DNA of 64,000 nucleotides from NCBI RefSeq assembly GCF_004118935.1, contig NZ_CP035375.1, positions 2,604,001 to 2,668,000 of the forward strand, read 5' to 3'. This document shows positions 44,809 to 53,861 of the stretch, piece after piece (position 1 is the stretch's first letter; each line of letters opens with the position of its first letter). Origin of the DNA: Salinibacterium sp. UTAS2018 (lineage in GTDB: Bacteria; Actinomycetota; Actinomycetes; Actinomycetales; Microbacteriaceae). Position numbers and translations under genes: made by a program. The notes under the pieces are model-generated. The model was given only the letters and a program-made list of their open reading frames with translations. It did no database searches and was not told where the DNA came from.

Positions 44809-45930
44809 ATGAACGCCGCTGTTGAGAATTTTGTAATGCCCGGAAGTGGCGCCAGCATTACGGCGCTTCCCAAAATCTCCTTGCATGACCACCTTGACGG
44901 CGGGCTTCGACCCCAAACGATCGTGGAGCTGGCCGACGAAATCGGCTACGAGCTTCCCGAGACCGATGCGGGCAAACTCACCGAGTGGTTCTCGAGCCAG
45001 GCCGACTCTGGCTCTCTCGTTGACTACCTCAAGACGTTCGACGCGACGATCGCCGTGATGCAAACGACCGCCGGTCTCTCGCGGGTCGCGAGCGAATTTG
45101 TTCACGACCTCGCCGCCGATGGCGTCATCTACGGAGAAATCCGTTGGGCGCCCGAGCAGCACCTGCAGAAGGGCCTCGATCTGGATCAAGTTGTCGCCGC
45201 TGTGCAACAGGGACTCGAAGAAGGTGTGGATGCGGTGCGCTCGAGCGGCCGCAGCATCCGCGTTGGTCAGCTCTTGAGCTCCATGCGCCAGACCGACCGC
45301 GGCACCGACATCGCTGAGCTCGCCATCCGTCACCGCGACCGAGGCGTCATCGGCTTTGACATCGCCGGCCCCGAAGCAGGATTCCCGCCGAGCCGCATGC
45401 GCGGAGCGTTTGATCTGCTCGCGCACAGCTACATGCCCACCACCATCCACGCGGGAGAAGCGGCTGGCCTCGACAGCATCCGTAGTGCTCTCTTTGACGG
45501 TCGCGCGCTTCGTCTCGGTCATGGTGTGCGCTTGGCCGAAGACATTACGATCGCCAACGAAGACGATGAGAACACGTACGTCACGCTGGGGGATGTGGCG
45601 CAGTGGGTGAAGGATCGCGAGATCGCGCTCGAACTGAGCCCCTCGTCGAACCTCCAGACCGGTGCCATCGAGCAGTGGGGTGACGAGATGGTCGACCACC
45701 CCTTCGACCTGCTGTACCAGCTCGGCTTCCGCGTGACGGTGAACACCGACAACCGTCTTATGAGTGCCACTACCCTCAGCCGCGAACTCGCGTTGCTTAC
45801 GGAAGCGTTCGGGTACGACCTCACCGACCTCGAAGTATTCCAAATCAACGCCGCCGCGGCAGCGTTCTTGCCGATCGAAGACCGCGAAGAGCTTTCCGAA
45901 GCAATCAGCGTCGGTTTCGAGAGAGCGTAG
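44809..45930 (+). CDS. add: Adenosine deaminase
   Basis: The 373-residue zinc enzyme converts adenosine to inosine. The metal and catalytic residues are visible: ISLHDHLDGGLRP (two His), TTIHAGEAAG (His and Glu), RLGHGVRL (His) and VTVNTDNRLMS (Asp). Inosine would then go to the purine nucleoside phosphorylase at 48 kb. EIIA and EIIB genes follow within 2 bases and are probably co-transcribed. Confidence 0.95.
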   Translation: MNAAVENFVMPGSGASITALPKISLHDHLDGGLRPQTIVELADEIGYELPETDAGKLTEWFSSQADSGSLVDYLKTFDATIAVMQTTAGLSRVASEFVHDLAADGVIYGEIRWAPEQHLQKGLDLDQVVAAVQQGLEEGVDAVRSSGRSIRVGQLLSSMRQTDRGTDIAELAIRHRDRGVIGFDIAGPEAGFPPSRMRGAFDLLAHSYMPTTIHAGEAAGLDSIRSALFDGRALRLGHGVRLAEDITIANEDDENTYVTLGDVAQWVKDREIALELSPSSNLQTGAIEQWGDEMVDHPFDLLYQLGFRVTVNTDNRLMSATTLSRELALLTEAFGYDLTDLEVFQINAAAAAFLPIEDREELSEAISVGFERA

Positions 45931-45932
45931 CT

Positions 45933-46382
45933 ATGTCGCTTCCTCCGCTGCCCGAATCAGCGATTGAAATTGGTGCAATCGCCAAGGACTGGCGCACTGC
46001 TGTTGCGCTGTCTGGCGAAGCTCTGGCACGTTCCGGCGCGGCTCATCCGGGCTACGCCCTCGAGATGATCCGCATGATCGAGGATCACGGCCCGTATGTA
46101 GTGATCGCACCGGGCTTGGCCCTGGCTCATGCTCGCCCCGGCCCGCAAGTCATTTCCAACGGACTGTCGATCGTCACGCTCAAGGAGCCCGTTCGCTTCG
46201 GGCACGCGCACAACGATCCCGTTCGAGTCGTGCTGGGCCTCGCCATCACGGAGGCGGGCGCTCACTTGGCCGCCGTTGCTGCGGTGGCCAATATCTTCAA
46301 CGACTCCTCCGCCATCGACCAACTCGCTGCCGCCACGACCCCCGCCGAGGTGCAACGCATCATGGGAGTGACCCCCGCATGA
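45933..46382 (+). CDS. PTS EIIA component (fructose/mannitol-ascorbate type)
   Basis: The 149-residue protein is a PTS EIIA type-2 domain. The phospho-accepting His is in VIAPGLALAHARPG, and the preceding MIEDHGPYV is typical of UlaC/SgcA-like EIIA. It starts 2 bases after the add stop and overlaps the EIIB gene by 4 bases. No EIIC transport subunit is present in this window, so the sugar cannot be stated. Confidence 0.88.
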   Translation: MSLPPLPESAIEIGAIAKDWRTAVALSGEALARSGAAHPGYALEMIRMIEDHGPYVVIAPGLALAHARPGPQVISNGLSIVTLKEPVRFGHAHNDPVRVVLGLAITEAGAHLAAVAAVANIFNDSSAIDQLAAATTPAEVQRIMGVTPA

Positions 46383-46651
46383 AGATCGTGACCATCTGTG
46401 GTGCTGGTATCGGCAGTTCCGGTGTTCTCAAAGTCAACGCCGAGCGGGCGCTGAAGGCTCTCGATCTCGAAGCCACTGTGGTGGCCGCCGATGTCAGCAC
46501 CGTGCGCACCGTTGCCGCTGATGCCCAGATCATTCTCACGAGCCAAGAATTCGTCGAAGCGATCGGCAAGACGAACGCCGACGTCATCGTGATCGTCAAT
46601 CTCTTCGATACGTCAGAGCTCGCCCAAAAACTCGAGGACGCCCTCGGTTAG
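46379..46651 (+). CDS. PTS EIIB component (ascorbate/galactitol-like)
   Basis: The 90-residue protein is a small PTS EIIB with the phospho-Cys in the loop TICGAGIGSS (Cys7). Its size and loop fit the UlaB/GatB/SgcB group. It overlaps EIIA by 4 bases. With EIIC missing it may serve a permease encoded elsewhere or a regulatory phosphorelay. Confidence 0.86.
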   Translation: MKIVTICGAGIGSSGVLKVNAERALKALDLEATVVAADVSTVRTVAADAQIILTSQEFVEAIGKTNADVIVIVNLFDTSELAQKLEDALG

Positions 46652-46692
46652 ACCAAGGACGCCCTCTGAGAGTGTCTGTATGCGCGTGAGCG

Positions 46693-48360
46693 CTAGCTGA
46701 GAAGCTCGCGCATTCCTGTCTCGAGCTGACTCGCGACGGCCTCGGCGGCAGCCTGCCGTTCGGCTCCGTCACCGGCCGTGCTCGAGGCATCCACATAAAA
46801 CTTCAGCTTGGGCTCAGTGCCGCTGGGGCGCACGATGACCCGAGCGCCGCCCGCAATCTGCAAGCGGATGATGTTGCTGGGCGCGAACCCATCAACACCG
46901 TTCTCGAAGTCATCGAACGACTCGATCGCGAGGCCGCCCACGCTGCTGGGTGCCGCAGCACGCAAGCGCGTCATCGTCTCGCCGATCTCGGAGATCTGCG
47001 CGAAGCGCAGCGAGACCTGGCGCGAGGCGAAGGCGCCGAAGCGTGCGGTGAAAGCGTCGAGACGATCGAGGATCGTTGAGCCTTCGGCCTTGAGCTCGGC
47101 GGCCATCGACAGAAAGTCGACCGAGGCTGAGATGCCATCCTTGTCGCGAACCTTATCGGGGTCGACGAGGTACCCAAGGGCCTCTTCGTAGCCGAACACG
47201 AGTCCGTCGATGCGGGAGATCCACTTGAATCCGGTGAGGGTGTCGGTGTATTCCATGCCGTAGTCGGCGGCAATCGTGCGCAGAGCCGGAGATGAGACGA
47301 TGGATGCCGCGAGCACTCCCACGCCCTGGGCGCGTTCCGCTGCACGCCAGCCGAGCAGCATGCCCACTTCGTTTCCGCTCAAGCGACGCCATTCGCCGTC
47401 GCGGCCCGGAACGGCAACCGCAAGGCGGTCGGCATCAGGGTCGTGCGCGATAGCGAGGTCGGCGCCGACCTCGCGAGCTTTCGCGAAGCTGAGATCCATG
47501 GCGCCAGGCTCTTCCGGGTTAGGGAAGGCGACGGTCGGAAATGCAGCGTCGGGGTGAGCTTGCTCTTCGACCAGAGCGGGAGCCGGGAATCCGGCTTTCT
47601 CATAGACCGCTTGGCTGGTCTCCCAGCCGACACCGTGCATGGCGGTGTACGTGTACACAACATCCTTGACCGGTCCGGCCAGAGCAGCCGTGCGTGCGAT
47701 GTATTCGTCAACGACGCCGTCATCGGTCGTCACGAAGTCCGTCGATCGAGGCAGATCGGCAATCGACCCCTTGGCAACGATGTCGATCGCGTGGGCGATG
47801 TCGGCATCGGCGGGGGTCACGATCTGCGATCCGTGGTTGTCGCCGCCCAGATAAACCTTGTAACCGTTATCGATAGCCGGATTGTGGCTTGCCGTGACCA
47901 TCACGCCAGCACTGACGTTGAGATGGCGAACAGCGAAGGCGAGCACGGGAGTCGGCAGCAGGCGCGGCAACAGAATGGCGCGCACTCCGGCACCGGCCAT
48001 GATCGTGGCGGTATCGCGGGCAAAGACCTCGGAGTTCACGCGACCGTCGTAGCCGATCACAATGCTGGGGCTCAGCTCGTGAGTGAGCAGGTAGGCGGCA
48101 AGTCCCGCAGCCGCCTGAGTGACCAGCACCCGGTTCATGCGGTTAGGGCCGGCACCCAGTTCGCCGCGCAACCCGGCAGTACCGAACGCGAGCCGCGTAT
48201 CGAAGCGGTGATGAAGGCCAGCGATAGCGGCCTCGTCGCCTTTGGCGGCATCCGCAATCAACGCTTCGAGCTCGGTATGGGTAACGGCGTCGGGGTCTTG
48301 CTCGAGCCACGTTTGGGCGGCGGCGATCAATTCGTCGGTGCTGAGGGGTGCTGCACTCAT
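46693..48360 (-). CDS. Phosphohexomutase (phosphomannomutase/phosphoglucomutase, PmmB/Pgm2-like)
   Basis: The 555-residue alpha-D-phosphohexomutase has the phospho-Ser in VMVTASHNPAIDNGYKVY, the metal loop AHDPDADRLAVAV, the sugar loop FGYEEALGY and the phosphate loop VRPSGTEPKLKFY. Length and sequence fit the actinobacterial PmmB group, which includes phosphopentomutase-like enzymes acting on (deoxy)ribose-phosphates. Next to deoD, conversion of ribose-1-phosphate to ribose-5-phosphate is a likely duty. Its ATG overlaps the deoD stop by 4 bases. Confidence 0.92.
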   Translation of the reverse strand: MSAAPLSTDELIAAAQTWLEQDPDAVTHTELEALIADAAKGDEAAIAGLHHRFDTRLAFGTAGLRGELGAGPNRMNRVLVTQAAAGLAAYLLTHELSPSIVIGYDGRVNSEVFARDTATIMAGAGVRAILLPRLLPTPVLAFAVRHLNVSAGVMVTASHNPAIDNGYKVYLGGDNHGSQIVTPADADIAHAIDIVAKGSIADLPRSTDFVTTDDGVVDEYIARTAALAGPVKDVVYTYTAMHGVGWETSQAVYEKAGFPAPALVEEQAHPDAAFPTVAFPNPEEPGAMDLSFAKAREVGADLAIAHDPDADRLAVAVPGRDGEWRRLSGNEVGMLLGWRAAERAQGVGVLAASIVSSPALRTIAADYGMEYTDTLTGFKWISRIDGLVFGYEEALGYLVDPDKVRDKDGISASVDFLSMAAELKAEGSTILDRLDAFTARFGAFASRQVSLRFAQISEIGETMTRLRAAAPSSVGGLAIESFDDFENGVDGFAPSNIIRLQIAGGARVIVRPSGTEPKLKFYVDASSTAGDGAERQAAAEAVASQLETGMRELLS

Positions 48361-49193
48361 AGTGCGCTCACAATCTGGGCGAGAAGGCCGCTGATCTGTA
48401 CTTCAGCGTCTTTGCCGGCCTGAATCACTTCTTCGTGGCTGAGGGGAGTGGACTGGATGCCGGCCGCCAAGTTCGTGATGAGCGACATTCCCAAGATTTC
48501 CATGCCTGCCTCACGCGCAGCGATCGCTTCGAGAGCCGTGGACATTCCCACAATGTGACCGCCCATCGTCTTGGCCATCTGGACTTCGGCTGGCGTCTCG
48601 TAGTGCGGGCCGCGGAACTGCGTGTACACGCCCTCGTCGAGGCTCGAGTCTATTGACTTCGCGATCTCGCGCAGGCGCTTGCTGTAGAGGTCGGTGAGGT
48701 CGATGAACGTCGCGCCTTCAAGGGGCGAGTCTGCCGTGAGGTTGAGGTGGTCGCTGATGAGCACGGGGGTTCCCGGCGTCCAGGTTTCCTTGATGCCGCC
48801 GGCGCCGTTGGTGAGAATCATGGTCGTGGCGCCGGTAGCGGCAGCAGTGCGTACCGAGTGAACAACGCGACGAACGCCGTGGTTCTCGTAGTAGTGGGTA
48901 CGAGCTCCGATTACCAGGGCGCGCTTGCCGCTCGGTAACAGGATCGAGCGCAGGGTGCCGACGTGGCCTTCGAGGGCGGGCTTAGAGAAACCGGGGATGT
49001 CGGAAGCGGGAATCGTTGCGGTGGTTTCACCGATCAGATCGGCGGCCTTACTCCAGCCGCTACCGAGCGTGAGGGCAATGTCGTGCTTCTCGACTCCGGT
49101 CGCGGCTGCGATTGCGGCAGCGGCTTCCTTGGCGACCTCAAACGGGTCTGCAGTGGGGTCGTCGAGGGGGTTTGTGGTGGGCGACTGTGACAT
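48357..49193 (-). CDS. deoD: Purine nucleoside phosphorylase
   Basis: The 278-residue protein is a trimeric-type PNP (TLGSGWSKAADLIG; HYYENHGVRRVVHSVRTAAATGATTMILTNGAGGI in parts; QFRGPHYETPAEVQM; GMSTALEAIAAREAGMEILGMSLITN in parts). It splits inosine and guanosine with phosphate. The frame opens at 49286, but the ATG at 49193 has TAGAGT ending 7 bases upstream. It is co-transcribed with the phosphohexomutase. The symbol follows mycobacterial usage (punA elsewhere). Confidence 0.94.
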   Translation of the reverse strand: MSQSPTTNPLDDPTADPFEVAKEAAAAIAAATGVEKHDIALTLGSGWSKAADLIGETTATIPASDIPGFSKPALEGHVGTLRSILLPSGKRALVIGARTHYYENHGVRRVVHSVRTAAATGATTMILTNGAGGIKETWTPGTPVLISDHLNLTADSPLEGATFIDLTDLYSKRLREIAKSIDSSLDEGVYTQFRGPHYETPAEVQMAKTMGGHIVGMSTALEAIAAREAGMEILGMSLITNLAAGIQSTPLSHEEVIQAGKDAEVQISGLLAQIVSAL

Positions 49194-49200
49194 GGCATCC

Positions 49201-49206
49201 ACTCTA
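49201..49206 (-). promoter_or_regulatory. -10 box of a probable leaderless promoter for deoD
   Basis: TAGAGT on the minus strand ends 7 bases before the ATG at 49193. Confidence 0.4.
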
Positions 49207-49357
49207 AACGCTGGGGCAGTGAACTGACCGAGCAGTGCGGCGCGAATGTGAGCAGTTGCGTGCGCGTGTCGCTGGCGTTCGAGCATCCAAGCGAAGCGGG
49301 ACCGCGGCTATATACGGGCGGTTTGTTGCTGGGCGAGAACCGCGCGAGAATAAGGGC

Positions 49358-50794
49358 ATGGCCTATGAGTTTGAGCGCACCCAACGAATCGCAGTACTCG
49401 GTGGTGGCCCCGGTGGCTACGAAGCAGCCCTCGCGGGCGCGCAACTGGGGGCCGAAGTGACCCTCGTTGAACGTGCCGGCGTCGGTGGCTCGGCAGTGCT
49501 CACCGACGTGGTGCCCTCGAAGACTCTGATCGCGACCGCCGAAGCCACAAACGCGATTCGGGATGCGGCCGATCTGGGCGTGCAGTTCTACTCCCGTTCC
49601 GACTCGGGCCGTGCCGTTCGCCCCGACATCACCGTCAATCTCGCCGCGGTCAACGCCCGCCTCATGCGGCTCGCTCAGCAGCAGTCAGACGACATGAAGT
49701 CGCAACTCATCAAGGCTGGGGTGCGCATCATCCATGGCGAGGGTCGCCTCGATGGTCCTCAGCGCCTGGTCGTGTCGACCGGTAAGGGCAAAGCGGCAAC
49801 CGACTTTGATGAAGTGGATGCCGACACCATTATCGTCTCCGTCGGCGCCCGCCCGCGCGTGCTCGATTCCGCCATGCCTGATGGCAAGCGCATCCTCACC
49901 TGGACGCAGCTCTACACGCTGAAAGAAACCCCAGAACACCTCATCGTCGTCGGTTCCGGTGTTACCGGTGCCGAGTTCGCTTCGGCCTACACTGCGCTCG
50001 GCGCCAAAGTCACTCTGATCTCGTCGCGTGACCGCGTGCTGCCGGGTGAAGACGAAGACGCTGCCCGCGTGATTGAAGATGTCTTCAAGCGCAACGGTAT
50101 GACCGTGCTCTCCAAGTCCCGCGCCGAATCCGTCAAGACCACCGCAGATGGCGTGATCGCTACGCTCAGCGACGGCCGCACGGTCGAAGGCAGTCACTGC
50201 CTCATGGCCGTTGGCTCACTGCCGAACACGGAAGACCTTGGACTCGAAGAGGCTGGCGTGCAGCTGACCGAATCTGGCCACATCCGCGTCAACCGCGTGG
50301 CACGCACGTCAATGCCGTCGATCTACGCGGCCGGAGACTGCTCCGACTTCTTCCCACTAGCCTCCGTCGCGTCGATGCAGGGTCGCACCGCGGTGTTCCA
50401 TGCCATGGGTGATGGCGTGACGCCGATCGAACTGCGCAACGTGGCATCGAATATCTTCACTCAGCCTGAGATCGCTACGGTTGGCTGGTCGCAGAAGCAG
50501 ATCGAAGAGGGGCTCGTTCAGGGCACCATCTACAAGCTGCCTCTCGCTTCGAACCCGCGTGCCAAGATGATGGGCATCAAGGATGGCTTCGTGAAGCTCT
50601 TCGCCCGCACCGGCTCCGGCACCGTGATCGGTGGAGTCATCGTTGCCCCCAACGCCTCCGAGCTCATCATCTCGATCGCGCTCGCGGTAGAGCACCGCCT
50701 TACGGTTGACCAGATGGCTCGCGCTTTCTCCGTGTACCCGTCACTGACGGGCAGCATTACGGATGCCGCCCGCGCCATGCACGTCTCTCACTAG
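49358..50794 (+). CDS. lpdA: LpdA-like NAD(P)H:quinone oxidoreductase (disulfide-less lipoamide dehydrogenase homologue)
   Basis: The 478-residue flavoprotein has the FAD loop VLGGGPGGYEAAL, the NAD(P) loop VVGSGVTGAEFASAY and the second FAD block IYAAGDCSDFFPLASVA. The redox-active C-x4-C loop of lipoamide dehydrogenases is replaced (VGGSAVLTDVVPSKTL), as in M. tuberculosis LpdA (Rv3303c), a quinone reductase. It is therefore not the E3 of pyruvate dehydrogenase. As in M. tuberculosis, glpD is nearby. The frame opens at 49235; the ATG at 49358 begins the homology. Confidence 0.92.
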   Translation: MAYEFERTQRIAVLGGGPGGYEAALAGAQLGAEVTLVERAGVGGSAVLTDVVPSKTLIATAEATNAIRDAADLGVQFYSRSDSGRAVRPDITVNLAAVNARLMRLAQQQSDDMKSQLIKAGVRIIHGEGRLDGPQRLVVSTGKGKAATDFDEVDADTIIVSVGARPRVLDSAMPDGKRILTWTQLYTLKETPEHLIVVGSGVTGAEFASAYTALGAKVTLISSRDRVLPGEDEDAARVIEDVFKRNGMTVLSKSRAESVKTTADGVIATLSDGRTVEGSHCLMAVGSLPNTEDLGLEEAGVQLTESGHIRVNRVARTSMPSIYAAGDCSDFFPLASVASMQGRTAVFHAMGDGVTPIELRNVASNIFTQPEIATVGWSQKQIEEGLVQGTIYKLPLASNPRAKMMGIKDGFVKLFARTGSGTVIGGVIVAPNASELIISIALAVEHRLTVDQMARAFSVYPSLTGSITDAARAMHVSH

Positions 50795-50847
50795 CGTTGC
50801 CAGCCCAACAGGGCTCAGCTGCGACGCAGCCTCCGCGCTAGCGATTC

Positions 50848-51870
50848 CTAGGCCTGCCCTGCGTCGTTCTGGCCTTCGTGGAAGGCGAGTTCGCCCGCGG
50901 ATGCTGAGCCTTCTTTGAGATCCATGACGTGTTCGACGAGCGTGGTGGCGGTTTGTTCATCGATCACGAGGTCGGTGATGACGCCGGCGCGCAGAGCTGC
51001 CAGCAGTGGAACGACCTTGTTGTCGCCGGCCACACTGCAGATGCGGCGGGGGATTGCACGCAATTCTGCGGGGGTCGGCCCGGTTGCACGTGCGTTCAGA
51101 GAGAGGTCTTCGTAGCTGCCATCGGCGCGAAGAAATATGGTGCAGACGTCGCCCACAATGCCTTCGCTGTCGAGGGTTTCAATGTCGCTCGCTTCGAGGT
51201 AGCCGGCGGAGTAAACGTGGCTGGGCACTTCACCCGCGATGGCGCCGATGGAGAAGAGCGCGATGTCGGCCCGACGTTGATACTCGAGCACCCGCACGAT
51301 TGACCGTTCGGACCACATGGCATTACGCGTTTCTGCGTAATCGAAGAAGGCGGGCACCGGAAATAGGTGCACTTGAGCATCGAAAGCGTCGCCGAAGTTG
51401 GCGATGAGATTGCCGGCGTACTCCACACCGGAGGTGCGCACGTTTGCGGCTCCGTTGAGTTGTACAACGGCGCTTCCACGGGTGGGTTTCTTGCCCAAAT
51501 GGCGCGAAATTGCAGCCAAAGTGGTACCCCAGGCGACACCCATGATCATGTCGGAATCGAACCAGCCAGTGACCATGCGGGCGGTTGCTTTGGCTACCTG
51601 TTCGAGCTTCTCGGCTTCATCGGCGAGGTCTGCGACTGGCACCACGTGAGTGACGATACCGAAGCACGCTTCGATCTTCTTGCCCAGGCCCGGACCTCGG
51701 GTGGGTGTGGGGCGCAGCGTGATTTCGACGAGACCGCTCTCGCGGGCATCCCGCAGCAATCGAGACACGCTCGAGCGGGACATGTGCAGATGGTTGGCAA
51801 TGGTGTCCATCTTGATGTCTTGCAGGTAATACATCGATGATGCGGCGAGCATCGCCTCTTCGCGTTCCAT
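50848..51870 (-). CDS. SorC/DeoR-type sugar-binding transcriptional regulator
   Basis: The protein has about 340 residues: an HTH (YLQDIKMDTIANHLHMSRSSVSRLLRDARESGLVEI, in parts) and a SorC sugar-binding domain (MGVAWGTTLAAISRHL; IGAIAGEVPSHVYSAGYL). Ligands of the family are sugar phosphates. An ATG at 51870 follows AAGGA at a good distance; ATG 51879 would place AAGG too near. A perfect palindrome lies just upstream. It diverges from glpD and glpK and probably controls them. Confidence 0.88.
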   Translation of the reverse strand: MEREEAMLAASSMYYLQDIKMDTIANHLHMSRSSVSRLLRDARESGLVEITLRPTPTRGPGLGKKIEACFGIVTHVVPVADLADEAEKLEQVAKATARMVTGWFDSDMIMGVAWGTTLAAISRHLGKKPTRGSAVVQLNGAANVRTSGVEYAGNLIANFGDAFDAQVHLFPVPAFFDYAETRNAMWSERSIVRVLEYQRRADIALFSIGAIAGEVPSHVYSAGYLEASDIETLDSEGIVGDVCTIFLRADGSYEDLSLNARATGPTPAELRAIPRRICSVAGDNKVVPLLAALRAGVITDLVIDEQTATTLVEHVMDLKEGSASAGELAFHEGQNDAGQA

Positions 51871-51882
51871 AACGTCCATCCT

Positions 51883-51896
51883 TGCACGTTCGTGCA
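51883..51896. promoter_or_regulatory. Palindromic operator upstream of the SorC-type regulator
   Basis: TGCACG-TT-CGTGCA is a perfect palindrome ending directly ahead of the regulator's AAGGA ribosome site. It suits autorepression by the SorC-type protein. Confidence 0.55.
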
Positions 51897-51902
51897 GATG
51901 TG

Positions 51903-51951
51903 CTGCTCAGTTTGTCAGTAGACAGGTTCAGCGTAATACGCTGCTGAGCAG
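51903..51951 (+). promoter_or_regulatory. glpD promoter region within an interrupted inverted repeat
   Basis: TTGTCA (51912-51917) and TAATAC (51934-51939) with a 16-base spacer form a candidate promoter. They lie between CTGCTCAG (51903-51910) and CTGAGCAG (51944-51951), perfect 8-bp arms that could be a second regulator site. Confidence 0.45.
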
Positions 51952-52020
51952 TGGATCATCCCAGAAGATTCACAGCCGCCTCGGCGGTAACCACCACCAC
52001 ACGATAGAAGAGCAGTGTTC

Positions 52021-53793
52021 ATGGCTGATCAATCCCTCACCCGCGAAACCCGCGACAGCGCCATCCAGCGATTGATGGAGAGCGTGCAACCAGGTCGTGA
52101 ACTCGACGTTCTCGTCATTGGTGGTGGAATCACCGGCGCCGGAATTGCTCTGGATGCTGCCACGCGTGGTCTCGACACTGTCGTTGTCGAATCCCAAGAC
52201 TGGGCTGCCGGTTCCTCCAGCCGCGCCAGCAAGCTCATCCACGGCGGACTCCGCTACTTGCAGATGCTCGACTTCAAGCTCGTGCACGAGGCACTCACCG
52301 AGCGCGACTTGCTGCTCAACAACGTGGCACCGCACCTCGTGCGCCCGCTGCCGTTCCTGTACCCCCTGCGTCACCACGTCTGGGAGCGCGCCTTCGTCGG
52401 CGCCGGCATTGCCCTCTACGACTTCCTCGCCTCCGTCACAGTCAAGAGCACATCGGGCAAGCGCAGCGTGCCGTGGCACCGCCACTTGTCGCGCAAGCAG
52501 CTCGCTGTTCGCTTCCCCGGTCTTGCTCACGACGCCGCGGTCGGCGCGATCGAATACTGGGATGCCAACGTCGATGATGCTCGGTACGTCGTCAGCGTCA
52601 TCCGCACCGCTTCGGCTCACGGAGCCGGCGCCGCTACGCGCATGCAGGTTGTGGAGATCACCAAAAACGAGAAGGGCGTCGTCAACGGCGCCGTCATGGT
52701 CGACCTCGAAACGGGAAAGAGCTTCCCGGTTCGCGCCAAGGCCGTCATCAACTCCACCGGCGTCTGGACTGGTGAGACTCAAGCTCTCGCCCACGAAAGC
52801 GGCGGGCTCAAGGTTCTGGCCTCGAAGGGCATCCACATTGTTGTTCCTCGCGAACGCATCAAGGGTGAAGCCGGCCTAATTCTACAAACTTCCAAGAGCG
52901 TGCTCTTCGTGATTCCCTGGTCACGCTATTGGGTCATCGGCACTACTGACACCCCGTGGAAAGAGAACCTTCTCAACCCTGCGGCCACCGCCGATGACAT
53001 TGACTACGTCATTGCTGAAGCTAACGCAGTGCTCGCGAACCCCATCGATCGCACCGACGTGATCGGCACGTGGGCGGGCCTTCGCCCCCTGCTGCAGCCG
53101 GGCACGATAGAGGGCACGAACTCTGCGAAGGTCTCGCGGGAGCACACTGTGGCATCCCCGATTCCCGGGCTCACCGTCATCGCCGGTGGAAAGTTCACCA
53201 CTTACCGCGTGATGGCGAAGGATGCTGTTGACTTTGCGATCGGCAAGGAAGCGGCCAAGGCCAACCCCTCTACGACCGCCACCGTCGCGCTTCTCGGAGC
53301 TGACGGCCTCGAGCAAGCAACCGCCAGCGCCGCTGCGCTCGGCGCAAAGTACGGCTGGAGCGACCAGATGGTCGACCACCTGCTGCACCGTTACGGCGCG
53401 AAAATCTCCGAGATCGCCGCCATCGCGGAGGCGGAGCCCGCCATGGGCAAGCCCCTCGCGCAGGCTTCCGCTTATCTCCGGGCCGAAATCGCGTACGCGA
53501 TCACTCATGAAGGCGCCCTTCACCTCGAAGACCTCATGGTTCGCCGCACGCGCATGAACTACGAGTACCTCAACGAGGCCATGGCTGCCGTTCCCGAGGT
53601 AGCAGAAATTGCCGCAACGCTTCTCGGTTGGGATGAGCAGACCACCGCTCATGAAGTTGCGACCTATAGCCAGATGGCAGAGGCCGTCGCTGCTGCGGCG
53701 CTCACCCGCGACGACGAGAGCGCGTCCGACGTGCGCGAAGCAGCACCGCAAATCGTGCCGCTCGTCACTCCGCCAGCACCCGAAGCAAAATAA
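52021..53793 (+). CDS. glpD: Aerobic glycerol-3-phosphate dehydrogenase
   Basis: The 590-residue membrane-associated flavoenzyme oxidises glycerol-3-phosphate to DHAP and reduces quinone. The FAD loop is [21 protein letters not shown], followed by [23 protein letters not shown] and [12 protein letters not shown] are family blocks. A GTG two codons earlier (52015) is an alternative start. It heads glpD-glpK; no glpF lies in the window. Confidence 0.95.
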   Translation: MADQSLTRETRDSAIQRLMESVQPGRELDVLVIGGGITGAGIALDAATRGLDTVVVESQDWAAGSSSRASKLIHGGLRYLQMLDFKLVHEALTERDLLLNNVAPHLVRPLPFLYPLRHHVWERAFVGAGIALYDFLASVTVKSTSGKRSVPWHRHLSRKQLAVRFPGLAHDAAVGAIEYWDANVDDARYVVSVIRTASAHGAGAATRMQVVEITKNEKGVVNGAVMVDLETGKSFPVRAKAVINSTGVWTGETQALAHESGGLKVLASKGIHIVVPRERIKGEAGLILQTSKSVLFVIPWSRYWVIGTTDTPWKENLLNPAATADDIDYVIAEANAVLANPIDRTDVIGTWAGLRPLLQPGTIEGTNSAKVSREHTVASPIPGLTVIAGGKFTTYRVMAKDAVDFAIGKEAAKANPSTTATVALLGADGLEQATASAAALGAKYGWSDQMVDHLLHRYGAKISEIAAIAEAEPAMGKPLAQASAYLRAEIAYAITHEGALHLEDLMVRRTRMNYEYLNEAMAAVPEVAEIAATLLGWDEQTTAHEVATYSQMAEAVAAAALTRDDESASDVREAAPQIVPLVTPPAPEAK

Positions 53794-53861
53794 CCGAACT
53801 ACTGGAATGGGGTGCGCAAGCACCCTGCGAAGTACAGACGATCAATGGAGATACGCCGACG

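Noticed and set aside
46635..46666. Direct repeat AGGACGCCCTC spanning the end of the EIIB gene
   Set aside because: Two 11-base copies around the stop codon are too short and lack terminator symmetry; probably a small local duplication.
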